DNA of 64,000 nucleotides. Origin: Mycobacterium sp. MBM. Lineage in GTDB: Bacteria; Actinomycetota; Actinomycetes; Mycobacteriales; Mycobacteriaceae. The position numbers were made by a program, and so were the translations under genes. The notes below the pieces were generated by a model, which did not search any database, was not told the DNA's origin, and was given only the letters and a program-made list of their open reading frames with translations. Positions 1-8,916 of the stretch are shown piece after piece. The stretch's first letter is position 1; each line of letters starts with the position of its first letter. The DNA is taken from NCBI GenBank assembly GCA_021648845.1, contig JAKJHY010000008.1:1-64000 (forward strand). Reading direction: 5' to 3'.

Positions 1-153
1 GCCCGCCGGCCCGATTTCCCGGGTCGCTGCGCTCCTGCCCGCCGGCCCGATTTCCCGGGTCGCTGCGCTCCTGCCCGCCGGCCCGATTTCCCGGGTCGCT
101 GCGCTCCTGCCCGTCGGCCCGATTTCCCGGGTCGCTGCGCTCCTGCCCGCCGG
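1..153. repeat. 36-bp tandem repeat, four copies plus a partial fifth
   Basis: Units begin at 1, 37, 73 and 109; a 9-base partial unit starts at 145. Copies 1-3 are identical and copy 4 has one C-to-T change at its sixth base. The array runs off the left edge, so the true copy number is unknown. Units abut with no spacers. Read on the minus strand, part of each unit (GAGCGCAGCGACCCGGGAAAT) resembles the sequence just before the asd start at about 17116-17138, so it may derive from a dispersed mycobacterial intergenic element. The rest, 154-236, holds no gene that I can see. Confidence 0.9.
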
Positions 154-236
154 TTGACACCATCCTGCGGATTTTAGGTGCCCGACACGCACTCATGCGA
201 TCCGGTGTTGTCAGACCACCGTGCCATCCTCGGACT

Positions 237-1226
237 ATGAGCCAGTGCTGGGGCCGACCGGCGGCCGAGGCGGGCACCGGGTGGGCCGTCGTCGATGTGG
301 AGACCACCGGGTTCCGCCCCGGCCAGGCCCGCGTCGTCAGCGTCGCCGCCCTGGCCGTCGGGGACGACGGCAGCGTCGAGCACAGCGTCTCCTCCCTGCT
401 TAACCCCGGCGTCGACCCGGGCCCCACCCACGTGCACGGGCTGACCTCCGAGATGCTGGCCGGCCAGCCGACGTTCGCCGACATCGCGCCGCGGCTCATG
501 GAGGTGCTGCACGGGCGCACGCTCGTAGCGCACAATGTGGCGTTCGACTACGCGTTCCTGGCGGCCGAAGCCGAACTCGTCGGCGCCCAACTGCCGGTCG
601 ACACCGTCATGTGCACGGTCGAACTGGCCCGCCGGCTGAATCTGGGCACCGAGAACCTGCGTCTGGAGACGCTGGCGCGACACTGGGGCGCCACCCAGCT
701 GCGCCCGCACGATGCGCTCGACGACGCCCTGGTGCTCGCGCAGATCCTCAAGCCCGCGCTGGTACAGGCGCGCGAGCGCAAATCGTGGCTGCCGATCCGT
801 TCGGTGAGCCGCCGGATCTGGCCCAACGGCCAGATCACCCACGATGAGCTGCGCCCGCTCAAGGTGCTCGCGGCGCGGATGCCGTGCGATCACCTCAATC
901 CGGGGCTCTATACGGCCGGGCAGCCGCTGGTGCAGGGCATGCGGATCGCGCTGTCGGCGGAGATGACGCACACCCATGAGGAAGTGATCGAGCGGATCCT
1001 CGACGCCGGCCTGGCCTACGCGGAGAACGTCGACCAGCAGACCTCCCTGGTGGTGTGCAATGACACCGCACCCGAACAGGGCAAGGGCTACCAGGCGGTC
1101 GAGCAGGGCATCCCGTTGATGGGCGACGCCGAATTCATGACACTGATCGGGCAGGCCGTCGGTGGCACCGATATCGAGCAGTTCACCGACACCACCGGCG
1201 ACGGTGACCAGTACACGTTGTTCTGA
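237..1226 (+). CDS. dnaQ: DnaQ-like DEDDh 3'-5' exonuclease with C-terminal BRCT-like domain
   Basis: A 329-residue protein of the DNA polymerase III epsilon-type exonuclease family, the counterpart of M. tuberculosis Rv3711c. The DEDDh residues are visible: D20 and E22 in DVETTG, D104 in HNVAFD, and H158/D163 in HDALDD. The C-terminal part, about 225-310, has the spacing of a BRCT domain (TSLVVCND, then GIPLMGDAEF). It probably removes mispaired or damaged 3' ends; whether it is the main replicative proofreader is doubtful, because mycobacterial DnaE1 proofreads through its own PHP domain. ATG 237 is preferred over an upstream in-frame ATG at 195 because it gives the expected length. It converges on leuA. 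Confidence 0.9.
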   Translation: MSQCWGRPAAEAGTGWAVVDVETTGFRPGQARVVSVAALAVGDDGSVEHSVSSLLNPGVDPGPTHVHGLTSEMLAGQPTFADIAPRLMEVLHGRTLVAHNVAFDYAFLAAEAELVGAQLPVDTVMCTVELARRLNLGTENLRLETLARHWGATQLRPHDALDDALVLAQILKPALVQARERKSWLPIRSVSRRIWPNGQITHDELRPLKVLAARMPCDHLNPGLYTAGQPLVQGMRIALSAEMTHTHEEVIERILDAGLAYAENVDQQTSLVVCNDTAPEQGKGYQAVEQGIPLMGDAEFMTLIGQAVGGTDIEQFTDTTGDGDQYTLF

Positions 1227-1242
1227 ACGGTGCTGACCAGCC

Positions 1243-1280
1243 CGCCGCGGGGACTCTCGATATCGGTGGCCGCCGCGGCG
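1243..1280. terminator. candidate bidirectional hairpin between dnaQ and leuA
   Basis: Arms CGCCGCGG (1243-1250) and CCGCGGCG (1273-1280) are exact reverse complements around a 22-base loop, between two convergent stop codons. No T-tract follows on either side, so a role in termination is inferred from position. Confidence 0.35.
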
Positions 1281-1284
1281 CGGG

Positions 1285-3165
<1,881 letters not shown>

Positions 3166-3180
<15 letters not shown>

Positions 3181-3207
3181 GCGTCCGAGAAGGAGCACCC
3201 GCTGCAC
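3166..3207 (-). CDS. leuA leader peptide (13 aa, three consecutive Leu codons)
   Basis: GTG-initiated ORF encoding (f)M-QRVLLLGRRDGV, stop TGA at 3168-3166, about 75 bases upstream of the leuA start. The run CTC-CTT-CTC gives three leucines in a row. The reading frame ends inside the 5' arm of the terminator hairpin, which is the classic layout of translation-coupled attenuation. Leu-rich leaders before leuA have been predicted by comparative genomics in Actinobacteria. The ribosome-binding site is weak (GGAG about 13 bases before GTG). Confidence 0.75.
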
Positions 3208-3324
3208 GCAGGCAACTGTACTCCGGGTGCGCCGAAGGCCAAAACTCCCCACCCGGAATTGGTGCGCGCCGGGCCCGCCTCCTCGGCTTAGGGTGCTAGT
3301 GAACTGACAATTTTCGGGGGACGG

Positions 3325-4053
3325 ATGGGCGAGTCGGTCGAGGTGGTGACCTCGGAGCTGCACATAGCAGCGGACCGTCTGCAGGCGGCGGGACAGCGGC
3401 TGCAGGACGGGTTGTCCGCGGTGGACCTGGAGACCAGCAACCTGCTCGGGTCGGGCTGGAAGGGCGAGGCGGCCACGGCGTTCGAGAAGTACTGGGATCA
3501 GTGGCACACCGGCGCGGGTCAGGTGGTGCGGGCGCTGCAGACGATGTCACAGGCCCTCGATGCCGCGGCCAGGAATTACGAAACCGCCGATGAGCAGGCC
3601 GGCGGCGCGCTCGACTCGACCATGCAGGGCGCTGGGGGCGGCGCCCCGTCCGGGGGCGGCGCTGCTGCCTCCGCTGATTCCGGTGCCCACCCCGCCTCCG
3701 CGGGCGGCCAAGCTGGCGGTTCTGGCGGCTCACAGCCCGGATTGGCCGAGCAGATGAACCTGGGCGATGCGGTGGCCCCGGCGGCACAGGCGGCCGGAGT
3801 TCCGGCGCAGGTTGCCGGTCAGCTGGCGGGCGGGCTGATGCAGTCCGGGCAGATGGCGGCCGGCGCGGCCCAGCAGGCGGTGCAGATGGCGACGCAGATC
3901 GCCCAGGAGGCGCAAGCTGAGGCGACAACCGACGATGATGCCGGGGATGCGCCCGGTGGTGCGTCCGGAGGCGAAGCGCCGACCGGTGGGGCACCGGTCG
4001 AGCCGTCGTCGACGCGCCCGGCGGAGTCTGAGCCGTCGCCCAGGGAACTCTGA
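3325..4053 (+). CDS. WXG100 family protein with long Ala/Gly-rich tail (EsxF-like)
   Basis: 242 residues. The first ~100 form a WXG100 helical hairpin with the turn motif WKG in GSGWKGEAA, followed by a second amphipathic helix. Residues ~105-242 are a low-complexity Ala/Gly/Gln tail that ordinary ESX substrates (~100 aa) lack. It is the first gene of an operon with the layout esxF-esxE-cpnT-ift of M. tuberculosis; its stop overlaps the next start. By analogy the two small proteins form a heterodimer needed for export or membrane insertion of the toxin. Assignment as the EsxF equivalent rests on order, not on close sequence identity. Confidence 0.85.
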   Translation: MGESVEVVTSELHIAADRLQAAGQRLQDGLSAVDLETSNLLGSGWKGEAATAFEKYWDQWHTGAGQVVRALQTMSQALDAAARNYETADEQAGGALDSTMQGAGGGAPSGGGAAASADSGAHPASAGGQAGGSGGSQPGLAEQMNLGDAVAPAAQAAGVPAQVAGQLAGGLMQSGQMAAGAAQQAVQMATQIAQEAQAEATTDDDAGDAPGGASGGEAPTGGAPVEPSSTRPAESEPSPREL

Positions 4054-4343
4054 TGACGAAGCTGGTGGTGGACTTCGCGCAACTGCAGGGTGCCGTCGAT
4101 CACATGGAGCAGTTCGGCCGCGATCTTGCCGAGACCCTCGACGAGATCGACCAGGCGATGGCCGCCCTGCGGGCCAACTGGGAAGGGCAGGCCTCGGAGA
4201 CTCAGGCGCAATCCCAGCAGCAGTGGGAGGACGGCGCCGAGCAGATGAAGACGGCGTTGGAGGCGTTGCGCAAGGTCGCCGAGAATGCGCATAAGAATTA
4301 CACCGACGCCGTCGACAAGAACGAGAAGATGTGGGCGGGCTGA
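4053..4343 (+). CDS. WXG100 family protein (EsxE-like)
   Basis: A 96-residue ESAT-6-type protein: helix, WEG turn (RANWEGQAS) and a second helix rich in Gln/Glu ending KMWAG. The start overlaps the stop of the preceding WXG100 gene by one base (TGATG), suggesting coupled translation and equimolar amounts. It is probably the partner of the upstream protein in a secreted heterodimer that works with the toxin encoded four bases downstream. Confidence 0.9.
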   Translation: MTKLVVDFAQLQGAVDHMEQFGRDLAETLDEIDQAMAALRANWEGQASETQAQSQQQWEDGAEQMKTALEALRKVAENAHKNYTDAVDKNEKMWAG

Positions 4344-4347
4344 TCGG

Positions 4348-7179
4348 GTGCGGATCGAGGTAGAACCGCAGGCGCTCATCGATGCGGGTAAACAGGTCGG
4401 CTCCCTCGGCGCCCAACTCGGCGCGCTGTCGGAGGCCGTGGGGCAGATGCTCTCCAGCGGGATCGCCTCCGGTGCGGATCCGGCGGGGTTGAACTTCGGG
4501 ATCTCCTACGGTCGCCAGGCCGATCAGTTCGGTCAGCATCTGGCCCAGGCCGCCAACGCCTTCAACAACGTCGGTCGCATGCTGGAGGCCACCGGCTACA
4601 ACTATCAGCATGCCGATCAGGCATCGGCGGCCGGCGGGTCCGGGCCGTCGGGCAGTGTGAGCGGGGCTCCGGCCGAAACGACGCCCGCGGATGCCCCCTA
4701 CGGACCAAACGGCAGTCTGGTGACCCCGCCGGCGAAATACCATCTGATCACGCCGTTTCTCCGGATGATTCCCGTTTTCGGGATGGCCGCCGGGGTCGCG
4801 ATGACCTGGCCGAGTGGCAACTCCGGCATGATGAATGTGACCGCCGCGCAATGGCGTAACTTCGCGACGGGTCTGACGGTCTTCGAGTCGGCACTGGCGC
4901 CGGTGAAAGCGTCGGTCGGTGTGCAGAGCATCCCCGAGGGCGCGTCCATCGCCACGGCACTGTCGGACCTGGGTGACGGTACCGCGACGCTGGCCGGTAT
5001 TGCCGATGGATTGGCTACGGCCATAAGCGATTTCGCTGCCGGAGTGCTGGAAACCCAGGACGCGATCCGTGACCTGCTGGACCGGATCTCACTCGACGGG
5101 CTGTGGGACACCGTCACGGGACTGCTCAGCGGTGACGGCGACAGAGTCCTGCGGGAGATCGCCGACGATGTCAGCACCGTGCTGGAAAACTTCCAGAATC
5201 AGGTCAAGGGCGTTCTCGGGCTGCTCTCCGAGTTGAAGACGCTGCTCGGGGAGGCCTCCGACGCCTTCGAGAAATGGTTGCGGCCGATTCTGGTCGAGAC
5301 GTTCGGTGAGGAGCACGGAAACTTCCTCGCCGACGCGATCGATCTCTACACCGATGTCCAGGTTGGCGGCGCCGCTGCGGTGATCGGTTTGGTGTCGGGC
5401 ACTGTCGCGCTCGCCGATCCAGATACCTGGAAAGGGCTGGCGGACACCGCGATCATGATCGCCAAGGACCCCACCAAGATTGACGATGTCCTCAAACAGG
5501 CCGGCAGCGAGTTCATCGCGCTGGACGAATGGCAGGGCGACAATCCGGGACGGGGCTTCGGCGAGGCCGCCGGCAATATCGCGTCCTTGTTCATTCCCGG
5601 CGGCGCCCTGGCCAAGGGCGGTTCGGTTGCGAAGGGACTGGCCTTCACGCGAAACCTCTTCGAGAAGGGTGAGCTCGGGCGGCTGGGCCGACTGCCGGGA
5701 CTGGGCGGACACCGGACGCCGGATATGCCCGAGTTGCCCGATGCGCCTCGCACCCCGAACATTCCGGAGTTCACCCCGACACCGGATGTTCCAGGATCGA
5801 CGCTGCCCCCACATGGTCCGTCGAGTTCCACACCTTCGTCCCCGACGTCGCCGGGGCCGGGATCAGGCGGCGGCACTGCGCCGACCGGACCGTCCCCCAA
5901 CGGGTCTGGGTCCAGCCATTCGGGTGGGGGAGCGGGGCCCGGCGGCTCGTCATCGAACGGTCCTGCTCCGACCGGAGGCTCGCCGAGCACGGACGGCAGC
6001 CGCGGCGGCCTGTCATCCAACGGACCTGTCCCGACGGGTGGTTCGCCCAGCCCGGACGGCGGCGATGGGCCGAGTAAGCCGTCGGGCGGCGCGCCGGTAT
6101 CCCCGTCGATGAGCCCGCCCGGTGATTCGGCCGATTCGGGTGTGCCGAGTCAGTCGTCTTCGGGGCCGAGTCCTGCCGGCGCTGGTGATGGTCGGGGTAG
6201 CGGGTCATCGGACGGTGGTGGCTCGAACTCGGGTGGTGGGTCGTCGGGGAGCGGTGATGGGCCGGGTAGTCCGTCACCCGGCGATCGGGCCTCGAGTCCG
6301 ACAGGTGGATCGTTCAGCCCTGACAGTTCGCCGAGCCGTACCAGCGGTGACGGATCGCTGTCCGAACCTGATCTGAAACACGGCAATCCCGCGCAGGAAG
6401 CGCCTACTGGACATCTGCCGATTGATGGCGGCCAATCGAAGGATGATGGAGGTAATTCTGGGACCTCTGACTCTCCAGGTGTAAGTGGCGCGGCACCAGA
6501 TGCGTCGGTATCGGGCGGAGACGGCGGCGGCCATTCGAACCCGCTCCACTCCGGTGAGCAAAGTGGTGACGGGTGGCATCGTCTAGACAACGACGAGGTC
6601 GACCCTAACTATGGGCGCCACCCATTGGATGAGCATTGGACCTATGGTGACTACCCGGACGCCATCGCACCGGAGGTCCGGGGTTTGATTTCTGACCCCG
6701 ATGCACCGTGGGGCCGAGATGGTGAAGGAAATCCGCTTTCACAGGATCAATACGAGTCCGTCTACAACAAGAGTGGACCTAACGGCGATCACTGGCAGAA
6801 CTGGCCGCCAAATGCAGGCGCGGTCCCAGAGACCAGACTGGTGTACGACAGAATGGATGCATTCGTACGCGACTTCGGCACGGTTGATGGCGGGCTTGGG
6901 GTGGATCGGATCGGCAAGTTCGAAGGTGACTACTTGGCCGTCATGCCGGACGGGGTACCCGCGACTTTCGAGCAGAGGTCCCTCCCCATTTATAGCTTGA
7001 CGCAGCCCTACTTTCAGTTTGAGATGGGTGGCGAACTGCCACGAGGATGGACAATTGAAGTTTCGGAAGTCGCACCGGCCTTCGGTCGGTATGGCGGCGG
7101 CATTCAAGTTCGTATCATCATGAATAATGGAAAAGCTGCGATAATTCCACAGCTGGAAGCGCTAGGACTCTTGCAATGA
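4348..7179 (+). CDS. CpnT-like secreted toxin with C-terminal TNT-type NAD glycohydrolase domain
   Basis: 943 residues from GTG 4348, four bases after the EsxE-like stop. Residues 1 to ~450 are a helical N-terminal domain related to the channel part of CpnT; ~455-755 is a Gly/Ser/Pro-rich linker with repeated GGSPS/SNGP segments; ~780-943 is a TNT (tuberculosis necrotizing toxin) fold with NWPPNAG, VDRIG, FEQRSLP and GGGIQV motifs. TNT hydrolyses NAD+ in the target cell. By spacing, the known TNT residues R757, Y765, R780 and Q822 match R854, Y862, R877 and Q920, but H792 matches F889. The last kilobase is visibly less GC-rich than the linker, as for a swapped toxin tip. It could act on host cells or on competing bacteria. 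Confidence 0.88.
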   Translation: MRIEVEPQALIDAGKQVGSLGAQLGALSEAVGQMLSSGIASGADPAGLNFGISYGRQADQFGQHLAQAANAFNNVGRMLEATGYNYQHADQASAAGGSGPSGSVSGAPAETTPADAPYGPNGSLVTPPAKYHLITPFLRMIPVFGMAAGVAMTWPSGNSGMMNVTAAQWRNFATGLTVFESALAPVKASVGVQSIPEGASIATALSDLGDGTATLAGIADGLATAISDFAAGVLETQDAIRDLLDRISLDGLWDTVTGLLSGDGDRVLREIADDVSTVLENFQNQVKGVLGLLSELKTLLGEASDAFEKWLRPILVETFGEEHGNFLADAIDLYTDVQVGGAAAVIGLVSGTVALADPDTWKGLADTAIMIAKDPTKIDDVLKQAGSEFIALDEWQGDNPGRGFGEAAGNIASLFIPGGALAKGGSVAKGLAFTRNLFEKGELGRLGRLPGLGGHRTPDMPELPDAPRTPNIPEFTPTPDVPGSTLPPHGPSSSTPSSPTSPGPGSGGGTAPTGPSPNGSGSSHSGGGAGPGGSSSNGPAPTGGSPSTDGSRGGLSSNGPVPTGGSPSPDGGDGPSKPSGGAPVSPSMSPPGDSADSGVPSQSSSGPSPAGAGDGRGSGSSDGGGSNSGGGSSGSGDGPGSPSPGDRASSPTGGSFSPDSSPSRTSGDGSLSEPDLKHGNPAQEAPTGHLPIDGGQSKDDGGNSGTSDSPGVSGAAPDASVSGGDGGGHSNPLHSGEQSGDGWHRLDNDEVDPNYGRHPLDEHWTYGDYPDAIAPEVRGLISDPDAPWGRDGEGNPLSQDQYESVYNKSGPNGDHWQNWPPNAGAVPETRLVYDRMDAFVRDFGTVDGGLGVDRIGKFEGDYLAVMPDGVPATFEQRSLPIYSLTQPYFQFEMGGELPRGWTIEVSEVAPAFGRYGGGIQVRIIMNNGKAAIIPQLEALGLLQ

Positions 7180-7706
7180 CCCCTGGGCAATTGGCGGCTG
7201 ATGTGACTTCGTGGGCGGAGCGCGCAGGGTATGCCACTACCCGTGACGCAGACGCGTGGGTGTTGTATTCGCTTGGCGGTGAGCTTCGATACTACGTCCG
7301 TGAGAACGAGGCCGATGGTTGGTGGAGCGTTGGGCACGCCAGTCGCGGTGACCGTGAGAGTTTGATGTTCCGTGCCGCATCTGAGTACGTTCTTTTGCGC
7401 CATCTGATCGCAGTTTTCGGAGTATCGATACGCGCAGAGGAGAAACTACCCTTCCTGCGCCTTCCCTTCAGACCCTCGGACCTAGCACTCGGATTCACCA
7501 TCAGCGGGGTGTCCGAAACGGGCTTTCGAACACTCAGTCGTGACGGCGCCGGCGCCATCGCTATGGCAGTCGATGAGACCCTCAGCTGGCTTACTCTCGT
7601 CCCGCTGTCACATTACCTGGGGCTGAGTGTTTTTGAACTCAAAGAGGCTTTTCTCGATGAAGGAGGATCGCCATTGCTGACTCAAGGGCATTACAGGACT
7701 TGTTGA
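7176..7706 (+). CDS. immunity protein for the TNT-like toxin (IFT / Imm61-like)
   Basis: A 176-residue soluble protein whose ATG overlaps the toxin stop (ATGA), the position of IFT, the antitoxin of M. tuberculosis CpnT. The pattern fits the Imm61 type as I know it: N-terminal helix (SWAERAGY), a beta-rich middle (WVLYSLGGELRYYV, GWWSVGHASRG) and a helical end (LVPLSHYLGLSVFELK). It presumably binds the TNT domain and blocks it in the producing cell. GC content is lower than in neighbouring housekeeping genes. Family assignment is from pattern and context only. Confidence 0.8.
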   Translation: MTPGQLAADVTSWAERAGYATTRDADAWVLYSLGGELRYYVRENEADGWWSVGHASRGDRESLMFRAASEYVLLRHLIAVFGVSIRAEEKLPFLRLPFRPSDLALGFTISGVSETGFRTLSRDGAGAIAMAVDETLSWLTLVPLSHYLGLSVFELKEAFLDEGGSPLLTQGHYRTC

Positions 7707-7773
7707 GATTGGCCGAGTTCGCTCGCCTATGGCGGGTCATGCAGCGAACTGACCGAGACATGGGGATACGGCC

Positions 7774-7836
7774 ATGACTGGCGCTGTGGATGTGACCGAG
7801 GACTTGGCAGAGTGGGCAAGTCGGGCGGGAAAATAG
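7774..7836 (+). pseudogene. truncated copy of an IFT-like immunity gene (N-terminus only)
   Basis: ATG 7774 opens a 20-codon frame ending at TAG 7834. Its product, MTGAVDVTEDLAEWASRAGK, lines up with the N-terminus of the intact immunity protein encoded at 7176 (DVTSWAERAG against DLAEWASRAG). It looks like the remains of a second immunity gene. The frame continues open past the TAG to 7974. The similarity is short and is judged by eye. Confidence 0.5.
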
Positions 7837-7974
7837 CACCAAATTCCTTGCCCGGCTGCCCCAGAGCGGATGCAATTGGGCCAGCAGAGGCTGCGAGCCG
7901 TGATTCACGTCTTAACCCGCCGCTCAATCGGTGACCTTGTCAACGCCGGATATATAAGAGAGGTCAAGCTGTGA
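7837..7974 (+). pseudogene. remnant of a toxin C-terminus ahead of the 83-aa immunity gene
   Basis: In the same frame as the truncated immunity fragment, the segment after the TAG reads through to TGA 7972-7974 and ends with SIGDLVNAGYIREVKL. That resembles the last strand and helix of TNT-type toxin domains (compare GKAAIIPQLEALGLLQ in the intact toxin). The stop overlaps the next gene's GTG by three bases, as toxin ends overlap their immunity genes. No ribosome-binding site or full domain is present. I read it as a displaced toxin tip left by recombination. Confidence 0.45.
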
Positions 7975-8222
7975 ACCTGGCCGAACTAGCGCGAGTACTG
8001 GCCGCGATCGGCATATCGCCACAGGTGCTGGCTCTGGGGGGGCACGCGGACTACTCGTGGTGCGTAGAGCAGACGCCAGATGGTGCATGGGAGGTCTACT
8101 GGTACGAGCGGGGCAACAAGAGCGGACTTGTTCAATTGCGGACAGAATCGGACGCATGCTTCCAACTACTAGGAAGGCTTGCTTACAGCCAATTGCTGGC
8201 CGGAGCCATCACGACTGGCTAG
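7971..8222 (+). CDS. small protein, probable orphan immunity protein
   Basis: 83 residues from GTG 7971, preceded by GAGAGG at a good distance. The sequence has one helix (LAELARVLAAIGI), a strand-rich centre (SWCVEQTPDGAWEVYWYERG) and an AC-x-x-LLGRL helix, a pattern I associate with small immunity proteins encoded behind secreted toxins in Actinobacteria, though I cannot name the family. Its start overlaps the end of a toxin-tail remnant, suggesting that it protected against a toxin no longer encoded here. Confidence 0.6.
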   Translation: MNLAELARVLAAIGISPQVLALGGHADYSWCVEQTPDGAWEVYWYERGNKSGLVQLRTESDACFQLLGRLAYSQLLAGAITTG

Positions 8223-8251
8223 AACACGATCCCGCTGCGTGACGGCGTGAC

Positions 8252-8899
8252 CTACACCTGCGAGTCCGGGAACGCGATCACAGACAGGAACCGGATGGGC
8301 AGCTCCACCAGATCCACCGGTCCGTGCGCGCCCTCGCCGTCGATCTGCAGGGAGTCCCCGGCGTGCAGCCGGTAGACCGATCGGCTGTGGCTGTAGTCCA
8401 TGACGCCTTCGAGCATGTAGATGAACTCGGTGCCGGGATGCTGGAACAGCGGGTAGGTCTGGCTCTTCTCGGTCAGGGTGACGTGCAGGCACTCCAGGCG
8501 TTTGTGCTCCCCGCGCAGTGAGCTCAGCAGCTGGTACTCGTGGCCCTGCTTGGTGCCGTTGCGCACGATCTCTGCACCCGTGCCGGCCTTGACGAACGCG
8601 GCCGGGCGTTCCACGTCGGCACCGCGGAACAGGCTGGTCACCGGCACGTCCAGGCCGCGTGCCAGCAGCGCCAGGGTGGACAGGCTGCACGAGGTCTGGG
8701 CGTTCTCGATCTTGGACATCATGGCCTTGGAGATGCCGACCCGGGCCGCCATCTCGGCGACGGTCAGCCCGTGCTGCTGGCGCAGCTGGCGCACATTGCG
8801 GCCGATCGCGGCCTCGAACTCCAGTTCCTCGACCGGCTCGTGCGGGTCCCGCTCGCGTGCCGTTCCGGACTGGTTGCGCAGCAGCGGAACGTCGCTCAC
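8252..8899 (-). CDS. XRE-family regulator with C-terminal cupin domain
   Basis: 215 residues: an N-terminal helix-turn-helix at about 32-85 (LRQQHGLTVAEMAARVGISKAMMSKIE) and a small-molecule-binding cupin fold at ~135-210 (HPGTEFIYMLEGVMDY, LHAGDSL). This is the PuuR-like architecture common for regulators of amine and amino-acid catabolism. It is the last gene of the minus-strand nitrogen operon, 17 bases after the flavoprotein gene, so it probably senses an intermediate and controls this operon. It converges on the toxin-immunity region. Confidence 0.88.
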   Translation of the reverse strand: MSDVPLLRNQSGTARERDPHEPVEELEFEAAIGRNVRQLRQQHGLTVAEMAARVGISKAMMSKIENAQTSCSLSTLALLARGLDVPVTSLFRGADVERPAAFVKAGTGAEIVRNGTKQGHEYQLLSSLRGEHKRLECLHVTLTEKSQTYPLFQHPGTEFIYMLEGVMDYSHSRSVYRLHAGDSLQIDGEGAHGPVDLVELPIRFLSVIAFPDSQV

Positions 8900-8916
8900 G
8901 GCCGGCCCCCTGTCGT

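Noticed and set aside
1..153. CRISPR-like array
   Set aside because: Repeat units directly abut and there are no spacers; GC-rich tandem repeat only.
7673..7777. Short frame after the immunity gene (ending DRDMGIRP)
   Set aside because: It would need an ATT start within the immunity gene, although AGGAGG precedes it; kept only as part of the degenerate region.
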